Assembly (NCBI GenBank): GCA_963738185.1
Contig: CAVTVA010000003.1
Coordinates: forward strand, 186,001-250,000
Reading direction: 5' to 3'
Origin: AP-15 sp963738185
GTDB taxonomy: Bacteria; Pseudomonadota; Alphaproteobacteria; ATCC43930; CGMCC-115725
Length of the DNA stretch: 64,000 nucleotides
The translations under genes and the position numbers were made by a program. Numbering within the stretch: the first letter of the stretch is position 1; the number at the start of each line of letters is the position of its first letter. This document shows, piece after piece, positions 18,248 through 27,892 of the stretch. The notes below the pieces were generated by a model, which ran no database searches, had not been told where the DNA came from, and saw only the letters and a program-made list of their open reading frames with translations.

Positions 18248-21200
18248 ATGAGCGCGGTGCCCGCATTTCTCGCCTCGCGCTGGGTCCCGACCCTGGTCGG
18301 CACCGCGCTGCTGGCGGCGCTGCTGTGGTTCTTCGGCCCGTTTTTGTCGCCGCTGGCGGGTTGGGGCGTGCGGCTCGCGATCATCGTCGCGATGTTTGTG
18401 GTGTGGGCCGGCGCCAACCTGCTGCTCGATCTGCGCCGCGGCGGCCGGGACCGCGCGCTGGCCCAAGGTGTCGCCGCCGCCGAGCCCGATGCCGCCGCCC
18501 TCGCCTCGGCCGAGGAAGCAGCCGCACTACAGGAAAGGCTCGGCGCCGCGCTCTCGCTGTTGCGCAAGGCGCGTGGCGGCAAGGCCTACCTTTACGAGCA
18601 GCCCTGGTACGCGATCATCGGCCCGCCCGGCGCCGGCAAGACCACGGCGCTGCTCAATGCCGGGCTGCGCTTTCCGCTGGCCGCCGAGATGGGGCAGGGG
18701 GCGGTTGCCGGGGTCGGCGGCACCCGGCTGTGCGACTGGTGGTTTACCGAGGACGCGGTGCTGATCGACACCGCCGGCCGCTATACGACGCAGGATTCCG
18801 ACGCCGCGGTCGATCGCGCCGGCTGGCAGGCGTTTCTCGATCTGCTGAAGCGCACCCGGCTGCGCCAGCCGTTGAACGGCATCATTGTCGCGATCGCGCT
18901 GACCGAGCTCGGCGGCGCGGGCGAGGAGCGGCGCGCGCATGCCCGCGCCATCCGCCAGCGCGTCAAGGAAATCGGCGAGCGGCTCGGCATTCGCCTGCCG
19001 ATTTACGTCCTCTTCACCAAGGCCGATCTGATCGCCGGGTTCACCGAGTTCTTCGACGATCTCGACCGCGAGAAGCGGGCGCAGGTCTGGGGCGCCACCT
19101 TCCCGCTGGTATCGAGCGAGGCGGGGCCGGTGCCGGGCTTTCTCGCCGAATTCCGCGCGCTGATCGAGCGGCTCAACAGCCGTCTGCTCGACCGCCTGCA
19201 AGCGGAACGCAGCCCCGAGCGGCGCGGGTTGATCGCCGGTTTTAGCGCTCAGCTCGCCAGCTTCGAGGCGCCGATCGGCGAGTTTCTGCAAGACGCTTTC
19301 GGCGGCTCGCGGCTCGACCCGGCGCCGATGCTGCGCGGGTTCTATTTCACCTCGGGAACCCAGGAAGGCACGCCGATCGACCGCTTGACCGGGGTTCTTT
19401 CGCGCACCTTCGGCATCGACCAGCGCCGCGCCCCAAGCCTGCGCCCGGAGCGCGGCCGCAGCTATTTTCTCGGTCGCCTCGTCAAGGAGGTGATCTTTGG
19501 CGAGGCGATGCTGGGCTCCGAAAGGCCCGGCGCCGCCCGCCGGCGCGTGCTGCTGCGCTCCGGCGCGTTCGCCGCCGCCGCCTGCTGTCGTGCTCGCCGG
19601 CGCCGGCTGTGCTGTGGCACGACCGTAACGCGAACCAGCGGCAGATCGACCAGATGGATGCGGCGCTCGCCGCTTATGACAAGACCGCCGCCGGCCTGCC
19701 GCTCGATCCCGTTGCCGATGCCGATCTGCCGCGCATCCTGCCGCTGCTCGACCAGGCGCGCGCGTTGCCGGAAGGTTACGACAGCGGCCGGTCCGCCACG
19801 CCGGCCTGGCCGCAGTTCGGGCTGTCGCAGCAGGCCAAGCTCGCCGCCGGCGCGCGCGAAATTTATCGCCACGCGCTCGAACGCGTGCTGCTGCCGCGCC
19901 TCGTCTGGCGGCTCGAAACCCAGATGCACGGCAGCCTCGACCGGCCGGATTTTCTCTATGAGGCGACCCGCGTCTATCTGATGCTGGGCTCGGCCGGGCC
20001 GCTCGACCGCGAGCTGGTCCGCGCCTGGATGTCGCTCGATTGGCAGGCCGCCTATCCCGGCCCGGGCATGGCGCCGGTGCGCGACCGCCTGGCGCGGCAT
20101 CTCGATGCGCTGCTCGCCGACCCGTTGCCGCCGATCGCCCTCGACGGCCCGCTGGTCGCCGCGGCGCGCGCCACCTTCAGCCGGGTGCCGCTGGCCGAGC
20201 GGATTTATTCGCGCATCGCCGCCTCGGCCTCGCCGCAAGCGGTCGCACCGTGGCGCCCGGCCGATGCGCTTGGCGTCGGCGGCGCTCGCCTGTTCGTGCG
20301 CGCGTCGGGCAAGAAGCTGAGCGACGGCATACCGGGGTTTTACACGATCGACGGGTTCTACAAGGTGCTGCTGCCGGCGCTCGGCGACATCACCAAAGAG
20401 GTGGCGAACGAGAGCTGGGTGCTCGGCAGCCGCGCCGAAATCGCCCCAGACGGCGTCGGGACGCAAGACCTCGAAGATCAGGTGATCGGGCTGTACGAGG
20501 CCGATTACGCGAAGAAATGGGATGCGCATGCTGGCGGATCTCGACATCGTGCCGTTGCGCGCGCCGGAACAGGCGGCTCAGGACCTCTACGTGCTCGGCT
20601 CGCCGCAATCGCCGATCCGCGATCTGTTGTCGTCGGTCGCCCGCGAGCTGACCTTGTCGCAACCGCCGCCGTCGCCCCCCGCAATCATCGCGGCGACCGC
20701 CGTCGGCGAGACCGCCGCGGGGCGGACAGCGCCCGGCACCGTGGCGCGGCTGAAGACGCTGCTCGGCACTCAGAGCCCCGGCCCGCCGCCACCGCCGCCC
20801 GGCCAACAGATCGACCAGCGCTATCGCGCATTGCGCGATTTTGTCGGCAAGGGTCCGGGCGCGCCGATCGACCAGGCGCTCCAGGCGATCAACGCGTTGC
20901 AGCAGCAGCTGGCAAAGATGGCCGCCGCCGCACCGGGCGCCGCCCCGGCCGCGCCGACTGGCGACGACCCGGTGCTCTTGCTGCGCGCCGAGGCCTCGCG
21001 CGATCCCCAGCCGGTCGCGCGCTGGCTCGAGGCGATGGCGGCGAGCGGCAACGCGCTGCGCAGCGGCGGCGCGCGCGAGCAGGCCGCGGCGGCGTTCAAC
21101 GGCGCCGGCGGCCCCGCCAATCTGTGCGAGAAGGCGGTGGCCGGCCGCTACCCGTTCGTGCCGGGCGCGACAAACGAAATCCCGCTCGACGATTTCGCCC

Positions 21201-21784
21201 GGCTGTTCGCGCCCGGCGGGCTCTTGGACGGCTTTTTCAACACCGAGCTGCGCCCTTATGTCGACACCGCCGGCCGGGTCTGGCGGGCCCAGGCGGTGGA
21301 CGGCGTGCCGGCGCCGATCGCGCCGGCGCAGCTCGCCCGCTTTCAGCGCGCCGCGGTGATCCGCGATCTGTTTTTTGCGCTCGGCGGGAGCACGCCGACG
21401 GTGCGCTTCGACATCACCCCGCTCTCCCTCGACGACGCGGCAAAACAGGTCACGCTCGATTTCGGCAGCGCCACGGTCAGCTACGCGCATGGCGCCGCGC
21501 GCGCGACCCAGATCACCTGGCCGGGCGCCAACGGCATGAGAGCGCCAAGCTGACCTTCGATCCGCCGCCGGCGACCGGCGCCGCCGAGCTTTCGGCCTCC
21601 GGCCCATGGGCGCTGTTCCGCCTGTTCGACGAGGGCAGCCTGCAAGCAATCCGGCTCGCCCGAGCGCTATACCTTGTCGTTCCAGCTCGGCGAGCGGCGG
21701 GCGACATTCGAGATCCGCGCGGGCTCGGTGCTCAACCCGTTCGCGCCGGGCATGCTGAGCGGCTTTCAATGCCCGCGGCTGTGA
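18248..21784 (+). pseudogene. tssM: T6SS membrane complex subunit TssM (IcmF, ImpL), four frameshifts
   Basis: TssM is the large inner-membrane/periplasmic subunit of the T6SS trans-envelope complex. The first frame holds two N-terminal helices, Walker A GPPGAGKTT (about residues 125-133) and the VLIDTAGRY motif. The frame then breaks near 19571-19612 (over the third membrane helix), 20524 (extra G after AAATGGGAT), 21538 (missing base in GGCATGAGAG) and 21643 (extra base after AGCCTG). The shifts alternate and cancel. Reading across them gives the family C-terminus, including LRDLFFALGG-like and LNPFAPGMLSGFQCPRL segments, and a stop back in the starting frame. The restored protein would be about 1,180 residues. 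Either the gene is decayed or the assembly carries indels. Confidence 0.88.
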
Positions 21785-22399
21785 CGAGCCCGGCTGCCGG
21801 GGTTTTGCCGCGGGCGGCGATCGGCTTCTACGGCAAGCTGCCGGCGCGCGGCGACTTTGTCCAGGCGGGGCTGCCGCGCTCGTTTACCGACCCGTGGGAT
21901 CGATGGCTGCAGCGGGTGCTCGCCGCCAGTCAGGCCATGCTCGGCGACCGGTGGCTGCCGGCGTGGCTCGAAGCCCCGGTATGGCGGTTTGCGCTGATGC
22001 CCGGCGTCTGCGGGCCCGACCCGGCGCTCGGCCTGTGGCTGCCGAGCGTCGATCGCGTCGGCCGGCATTTCCCGCTGACCCTGGCGGCGGTGATGCCCGA
22101 AGGCCGATCCGCGCCGGCTGATTGCCGAGGGCGGCGGTTTTCTCGCCGCCGCCGAAAGCGCCGGCCGTGAAGCGCTGGCCGACGACCTGCCTCCCGACGC
22201 TTTGGCCGGCCGATTGCTTGCGGCCGCGTCGGCACCGCCCGTCGACCCCGGCATCGATCCGCCTCTCGATGCGCGGGCCGGAGCATTGTGGTGGACCGAG
22301 GGTGCGCCGCTGGTCGTCCCCGGCAGCTTCGTCAGCATTGGCTTGCCGGAGGCGGCGAAATTCGCCGCCATGCTCGACGCGCGCGCGAGCCTGCGGTGA
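21769..22399 (+). pseudogene. tagF: T6SS-associated protein TagF (ImpM), single-base frameshift
   Basis: TagF is a post-translational regulator in T6SSs with a PpkA/PppA switch. The N-terminus AIGFYGKLPARGDFVQAGLP and the PLTLAAVMPEG segment match the family. At about 22105-22115 (CGATCCGCGCCGG) one extra base shifts the frame. Continuing in the next frame gives LIAEGGGFLAAAESAGREAL, then ALWWTEGAPLVVPGSF and SIGLPEAAKFAAML. The restored protein is about 209 residues. The ATG at 21769 overlaps the end of tssM by 16 nt, and the stop overlaps the GTG of the phosphatase gene, so the operon is tightly coupled. Confidence 0.85.
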
Positions 22400-23193
22400 T
22401 CAGCGCCGAGCCGATCATCGGCGGGTTTGCGACCGCCGGCCGGTTTCGCTCCTGGGCAGCGAGCCACCGCGGCCAGCGCAGTCACAACGAGGATAGCTAT
22501 GTCAACCGCCCCGATCTCGGCCTCTGGGCGGTCGCCGACGGTGCTGGCGGGCATCAGGCCGGCGATGTCGCCTCGCGCACCCTATGCGAAGCGCTGACCG
22601 CGGTGCCGAGCGGGCTAGGCGCTGCCGAACTGTTGGCCGAGGTGCGCCGGCGGATCGCCGAAGCGCACGAGGCCCTGCAATTGCAGGCGATGCGGCTCGG
22701 GCCAGAGGCGATGCTGGTCACCACCATCGTCGTGCTGCTGGCGCGGCACGATCATTACGCCTGTCTGTGGGCCGGAGATTCGCGCGCCTATCTGCTGCGC
22801 CGCGGCAATTGGCGCCAGCTGACCCATGATCACAGCCTGGTGCAGGAGCTGCTCGATCGCGGCGAGATCACCGCCGCGGAGGCCCGGCATCACCCGGACG
22901 CCAACATCATCACCCGCGCCCTCGGCGGCGACGCGGAAACCGTCGAGCTCGACAAGATCAGCGACCGCCTGCGCCCCGGCGACCGCTTCCTCCTGTGCAG
23001 CGACGGCCTCTATAAAGCCGTGCCGGAACCCGAGCTGATCGGCCTGCTGGCCGCCGAGGACGGCGCAACCGCCGAGCATCTCGTTGCCGCGGCGCTCGAT
23101 CGGCAGGCCGACGATAATGTCACCGCGGTGGTGGTCGAGGCGAGCCCCGGCTCGCCGGAGCGCCAGCCGGAAAACGGTCGGACTGACCTTTGA
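22396..23193 (+). CDS. pppA: PP2C-type Ser/Thr protein phosphatase PppA
   Basis: This 265-residue PPM/PP2C phosphatase has the metal-binding motifs HNEDSYV, VADGAGGHQAGD, WAGDSRAYLLR and RQADDNVTAVVV. In T6SSs PppA dephosphorylates the FHA protein and opposes the kinase PpkA, which is encoded at 38.5 kb. GTG start overlapping the tagF stop (GTGA). The gene ends 30 nt before the stop of the converging GH75-like gene. Confidence 0.92.
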   Translation: MISAEPIIGGFATAGRFRSWAASHRGQRSHNEDSYVNRPDLGLWAVADGAGGHQAGDVASRTLCEALTAVPSGLGAAELLAEVRRRIAEAHEALQLQAMRLGPEAMLVTTIVVLLARHDHYACLWAGDSRAYLLRRGNWRQLTHDHSLVQELLDRGEITAAEARHHPDANIITRALGGDAETVELDKISDRLRPGDRFLLCSDGLYKAVPEPELIGLLAAEDGATAEHLVAAALDRQADDNVTAVVVEASPGSPERQPENGRTDL

Positions 23194-23222
23194 CCGAGCG
23201 GTTGCCGCTGCGTCGGCGTCCC

Positions 23223-24401
23223 TCAGAATATTAAGGGTCGCGGGGGCGCGGCTGACGGCGCGGGATCGGCCCAGATGCCTGGACCGGCGGGCAGAGGCCC
23301 GCGTGACGACGGCCAGAAGCCGCACATCCGCAGCACCGCGATGATCGAGCCGCGACGCCAATCGCCCGCGTCGAGCGGTCTCGTGGTTCCCGCTTTCGCG
23401 GCCTTTATGTCCTCGAGGTGTCTGGCCGCCAATACCGTCTTCATCGTCGTCAGATTGGTGTTGTCGGCAAGGAACTCGGCCAGATCTTCATTGCTGGGTA
23501 GTTGATTCAAGCGCCGCACGTTCTGTTTGAGCTGAGCGGTGATAACCTGCTCGCTGGTGAACTTATTGACGACGCCTTTACCCGAGCCGGAGAAGACGAG
23601 GAACATGAAAAGGTCCTCGTTGTTCCGTTCCGGAGTGAGCTGCTCGAATAATCGCCGCGACACTTCGCCAACCTTTCCCGATCCGGCGTCGCCAAACAGA
23701 AACGCGGAAAAGGCCCCGGTGCTGCGGCGGATGGCGAGGCCGAAATCGCCCTTCTCGACCCCGAGAGGATGCCACCAGGCCGCCCAGGCGGCATAGGGGA
23801 TGCGGGTCGCGTCGATGTATCTGCGCTGGTCCCATTCGGGCAAGTTAGGATCGGTCGGCGCCGCAGTCGTCGACACATAATATCCGGGCGCCGGCGACAT
23901 GTGGTCGGGGCGGCCCGGCACGACGACCGGCTGGATCACCGGAAACAACCCTTTTTCATGCGGTGTTAAAGCGATCGTCGGATCGTTCGATTTTGGATCG
24001 TGAGCGGTCCTCTCGCGCCTGCGCGCCTCCAAAAATGGCCGCGCATCGATGCTCAGCCCTTTTTTCTTCGCAGTATCTTGGTTCATTGCGAGCACGCCGA
24101 CCCATGCGAAATTGTGCCCGCCGCCGTTGAACTCTTTGGGGTTGCTGGTCGCGTTGCCGAGACCGGTTTCCTTCATGTGCAGCCCGCGCTGCAACACCGT
24201 GTCGAAATTATCCTTCGGATTTACCGGGTGCGGGTTGTCCAACCCATACGCTTCCGGCGCGCCGTCCAAATCCTCTTCTAGACTGCACTGATAGGCGAAC
24301 GCCTTGAACCCGGATTTGGCGTAGGCGATCTCGGTGATCGGCACCGATCCCTTATGATCCGTCGCGGTGTGAACCACCCTGAAGGTCAGCTTGTCGGCCA
24401 T
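23223..24401 (-). CDS. GH75 (chitosanase)-like protein, candidate T6SS effector
   Basis: This 392-residue protein lies directly downstream of hcp on the same strand. It resembles glycoside hydrolase family 75 (fungal and actinobacterial endo-chitosanases) in a series of blocks. These are CSLEEDLDGAPEAYG near residues 39-53, a GYYVS segment, RRYIDATRIPY (193-203), then GDFGLAIR and FGDAGSGKVGE (236-246). Asp238 and Glu246 occupy the positions where the family places its two acidic catalytic residues. There is no signal peptide. The last 120 residues are unrelated to the fold and lack recognisable motifs. It could be an Hcp-delivered glycan hydrolase, but no immunity gene is evident. Composition is less GC-rich than the neighbouring tss genes. 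Confidence 0.65.
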   Translation of the reverse strand: MADKLTFRVVHTATDHKGSVPITEIAYAKSGFKAFAYQCSLEEDLDGAPEAYGLDNPHPVNPKDNFDTVLQRGLHMKETGLGNATSNPKEFNGGGHNFAWVGVLAMNQDTAKKKGLSIDARPFLEARRRERTAHDPKSNDPTIALTPHEKGLFPVIQPVVVPGRPDHMSPAPGYYVSTTAAPTDPNLPEWDQRRYIDATRIPYAAWAAWWHPLGVEKGDFGLAIRRSTGAFSAFLFGDAGSGKVGEVSRRLFEQLTPERNNEDLFMFLVFSGSGKGVVNKFTSEQVITAQLKQNVRRLNQLPSNEDLAEFLADNTNLTTMKTVLAARHLEDIKAAKAGTTRPLDAGDWRRGSIIAVLRMCGFWPSSRGPLPAGPGIWADPAPSAAPPRPLIF

Positions 24402-24493
24402 CGTCTCACTCCCGGCAATCAGCCCGCTCCGGCGGTCTCCCGTGCAGGTCGCACGATCTCGGCCTCGGCTTTCTGCTCATCGGCCCCGAGCTG

Positions 24494-24970
24494 TCAGACT
24501 GTCTTCATCTGGGTCAGATCGTAGCCCACGGTTTCCGGGCTGCCGCTGATATCGGGGTTCAGGCCGCTGAACGTCTCGCTGATCTTGGTAAAGTTCAGCG
24601 ACAGTGATTCCATTGGCATGTCGCCGCCGCTCGACAGCGAATAGCCGCTGATGCCGGTGTTCTCGAGCTCATAGGTCAGGAAGGTCTCGACCTTGCCTTT
24701 GGTTGTCGTGGTAAACTTGATCGTGACTTTGTTGTCCAATTTGCCGGCGACCGAATCGAGAAACAGCTTGGGCGACGCGACATCGGTCAGCTTGGTCACC
24801 GTGACCTCGCTCAAGCTCGGCTCGCTGTGCTCGCGCGAGGTCGAGCCGCGCGCCGCGGTGCCGATGCTCCGGCCCATCCCCCACTGGAACGAGTTGAGCT
24901 CGATCCAGTCCTTAAAGCCGTCGGTCGTGACCGGCCCTTTGATGCTGCCGTATTTCATGTAAAGAGCCAT
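24494..24970 (-). CDS. tssD: T6SS inner-tube protein Hcp
   Basis: This 158-residue Hcp forms hexameric rings of the inner tube. It shows the family start MALYMKYGSIKG, the DGFKDWIELNSFQWGMGR segment, SEPSLSEVTVTKLTD and FTKISETFS. The ribosome binding site GGGGAGA lies just upstream of the ATG. Transcription runs tssH, hcp, GH75-like gene. Hcp is often made in excess over other T6SS proteins; a dedicated promoter could lie in the short AT-rich gap 24971-25010. Confidence 0.94.
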   Translation of the reverse strand: MALYMKYGSIKGPVTTDGFKDWIELNSFQWGMGRSIGTAARGSTSREHSEPSLSEVTVTKLTDVASPKLFLDSVAGKLDNKVTIKFTTTTKGKVETFLTYELENTGISGYSLSSGGDMPMESLSLNFTKISETFSGLNPDISGSPETVGYDLTQMKTV

Positions 24971-25010
24971 TGAATCTCCCCTTTCTCCGGACGATTAACA
25001 TGATTTTTAA

Positions 25011-27657
25011 CTATTGCACAGTATAGCAGAACGAGCCGGCCGGGTCCATTGCGACCTCGACCTGGCTGATCGGCCGGCCCGCGGCGAGCCGCGCCAGGAT
25101 TTCGGCAGAGAGCTCGGGCAGCAGGCTGCCGGACAAGATCTTCTCGATGTTGCGGGCGCCCGAGGCGGTTTCGGTGCAGCGTGCGGCGATCGCCTCGACC
25201 AAGGCCGGGTCGTGCGCAAAGCTCGGCGCGGTAGCTGTCGAACACCCGGTCGCGGACGCGCGCGAGCTGCAGCTCGACGATGCGGCGGATCACCGCGTCG
25301 GACAATGGCAGATAGGGCACCAGCCGGACCCGGCCGAGAAACGCCGGCTTGAAGAATTTGAGCAGCTCGGGCCGCAATGCCTCGCCCAGCCCGGCCGCGT
25401 CGGGTGCGGTCTCGGGGTCGGCGTAGAGCTTGTCGATCAGCTCGCTGCCGGCGTTCGAGGTCATGATGATCACGGTGTTCTTGAAATCGATGTCGCGGCC
25501 TTCGCCGTCGCGCATCATTCCCTTGTCGAACACCTGATAGAAGACGTCCTGCACCCCCGGATGGGCCTTTTCCATTTCGTCGAGCAGGATGACCGAATAG
25601 GGCCGCCGCCGCACCGCCTCGGTCAACACGCCGCCCTCGCCATAGCCGACATAGCCGGGCGGGCTGCCCATCAATAGGCTGACCTTATGTTCTTCCTTGA
25701 ATTCGCTCATGTTGATGACGGTCAGCTGCTGCTCGCCGCCATAGAGCAGCTCGGCCAAGGCGAGCGCCGTCTCGGTCTTGCCGGTGCCCGACTGGCCGAC
25801 CATCAGAAAGACGCCGATCGGTTTCTTCGGGTCGGTCAGCCCGGCGCGTGAGGTGACGATCGCCTGCGCCACCGCTTCGAGCGCCTGCGGCTGGCCGATG
25901 ATGCGCCGCGCCATCGCCTCTTTGCAGGTGCAGCACGGTGCGGATCTCGTCGGACTGCATGCGGCCGGCCGGGATGCCGGTCCAGCCTTCGACAATCTCG
26001 GCCACCGCCTGCGCATCGACCACCGGGAAGATCAGCGGGCACTCGCCCTGGACCGCGCGCAACCGCGCCATCGTCTCGGCCAGCTCCGCGCGGGCCATAT
26101 CCTTGTCGGCATCCCTGTCCACGCCGGCGGCCGGGTCCTCGATCGCCTGGCGGGCTGTCGCGATCGCCGCGGCGAGCCCCTTTTCCTCCTCCCAGCGCGC
26201 GCACAGCTCGTCCAGTTCGGCGGCGGCGTGTGCGCGCTCCTCGACCAGCCCGGCCCGGCGTGCCGCGTGGTCGGCGCCGGTCGCGGTTTCCCGGTCGATA
26301 ATCGAGAGCTCGGTGTCGGCGATCGCGATCTGCCGCTGCCGGTCCTCGATCGCCGCGGGCACGGCCGACTGGCTCATCGCCACCCGCGCGCAGGCCGTGT
26401 CGATCAGCGACACCGCCTTGTCCGGCAGCTGGCGGCTGGAGATATACCGCGCCGACAGCCGCACCGCCGCACCAACCGCCTCGTCGAGAATGCGCACCTT
26501 ATGGTGCCCTTCGAGCGTGCCGACCAGGCCGCGGACCATCGCGATCGCCGCCGCCTCGCTCGGCTCCTCGACCTTGACCACCTGAAAGCGGCGGGTCAGC
26601 GCCGCGTCCTTTTCGAAATACTTCTTGTATTCGGCCCAGGTCGTGGCCGCGATCGTGCGCAATTCGCCGCGCGCCAAGGCCGGCTTCAAGAGATTGGCGG
26701 CGTCGCCTTGACCGGCCGCGGCGCCGGCGCCGACCAGGGTGTGCGCCTCGTCGATAAACAGGATGATCGGGCGCGGGCTGGCCTTGACCTCTTCGATCAC
26801 CCCCTTGAGCCGGTTCTCGAACTCGCCCCGCACCCCGGCGCCGGCCTGCAAGAGGCCGAGGTCGAGCGTGCGCACGCTAACCTCGCGCAGCGACGGCGGC
26901 ACCTCGCCCTGCGCCACGCGCAGCGCAAACCCCTCGACGACCGCGGTCTTGCCGACCCCGGCCTCGCCGGTCAGGATCGGGTTGTTCTGGCGCCGCCGGG
27001 TCAGGATATCGACGATCTGGCGGATCTCGCTGTCGCGCCCGAGGATCGGGTCGATCTTGCCGGCGCGCGCCATCTGGGTCAGGTCGATCGTAAACTGCCC
27101 GAGCGCGCCCGCCCCGGCCGGCGACCCGGCCCGGCGGCGGGGGGCGGGGCGCTTTCCGGCGCGGTCGCCGCACCGGCGGCCTCGCTGCTATCGGCGGTGA
27201 CCGCGGCAAAGTCGCGCTTCAGCGCCTCGGCCGGGATGCGCAGCAGCTGGCCCGAGGCGTCGCGCGCCCGCCGCGCCAGGGCCTCGTCGGCGAGCAACGC
27301 CCATAAGAGATGCCCCGAGCGCAGCCGCGCGAGGTTGTGCTCGACCGAGGCCATCAGCCAGGCCTCTTTGGCCAGCTCGACGACCTCCGGCGACAGGCTC
27401 GGCGCCCGCGCATTGCCGGTCTTCATGCGATCAAGCGCCCGGTTGAGATCGGCCAGCAGGCGCCCACGGTCAATTTCGTAATGGCGCAGGATCGCCGCGA
27501 CATCGCCGTCCGCCGCATCGGCGAGCTTCAAGAGCCAATGCTCGATCTCGACATTGTAATGGGTGCGCGACAGGGTGAGCCCCGCCGCCGCTTCGAGCGC
27601 CTTTCGGCAGGGCTCGTCAAGCCGGCCGATCAGCGCTTTCAGATCAACCGCAGCCAT
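25011..27657 (-). pseudogene. tssH: T6SS sheath-recycling ATPase TssH (ClpV), three frameshifts
   Basis: ClpV is the AAA+ unfoldase that disassembles contracted TssB/TssC sheaths. It starts at ATG 27657 with the Clp_N domain. The first AAA module has GEAGVGKTA and FIDEAHTLVGAG. A middle region follows, then the second module with GQSGTGKTE and LLDEMEKAHP, and the C-terminal domain ends at 25011. Three single-base shifts break it. The first is in the GC-rich linker at about 27105-27150 (a six-G run lies at 27139-27144), the second at the TTT run 25921-25923, and the third at the AAA run 25218-25220. Correcting them gives one ClpV of about 880 residues. All catalytic motifs are intact, so sequencing error is plausible. 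Confidence 0.88.
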
Positions 27658-27758
27658 CTGCCGGCTTCCTCGCTCCATCGACGCTGATACGCACCCGCCA
27701 GCCGCCGGCCATCCTTCCCGGCTGCGCCGGCGCGGGCTGGACGATGTTGATGCGTTGC

Positions 27759-27849
27759 CGGGATAAATTGCAATCGCGATTGGCGAACGAGTGTGAGATA
27801 TCTCACACTTGGCGGGATAATTGTCCGGCACATTATCGATGTTATCCCG
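27759..27849. repeat. Three CGGGATAA boxes flanking the palindrome
   Basis: The octamer CGGGATAA occurs at 27759-27766 and 27813-27820 in direct orientation, 54 bp apart, and inverted (TTATCCCG) at 27842-27849. They bracket the 20-bp palindrome. Three identical octamers in 91 bp suggest a second protein-binding element, or one extended operator. Confidence 0.5.
27790..27809. promoter_or_regulatory. Perfect 20-bp palindrome, probable operator
   Basis: The sequence AGTGTGAGATATCTCACACT equals its own reverse complement over all 20 bases. Its location midway between the divergent tssH and tssA starts makes it a strong candidate binding site for a dimeric repressor or activator controlling the T6SS. 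No matching regulator gene is visible in the window. Confidence 0.7.
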
Positions 27850-27892
27850 AGACGTGCCGAAGAGCCCGAGTGGGAGGCAGCAGGAGCGGCGG

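Larger units (their letters stand above)
27658..27892. promoter_or_regulatory. Divergent tssH / tssA control region
   Basis: These 235 bp separate the divergent tssH-hcp and tssA operons and so should hold both promoters. The stretch 27755-27850 is AT-richer than the genes on either side. It contains a perfect 20-bp palindrome and three copies of CGGGATAA (annotated separately). A partial sigma-54-like match, TGGC-N7-TTGT, starts at 27810; it lacks the canonical GC of the -12 element and no sigma-54 activator gene is nearby, so I give it little weight. Confidence 0.6.

Noticed and set aside
27810..27824. Sigma-54-like promoter (TGGC-N7-TTGT) upstream of tssA
   Set aside because: The -12 half lacks the canonical GC and no sigma-54 activator gene is present in the cluster.
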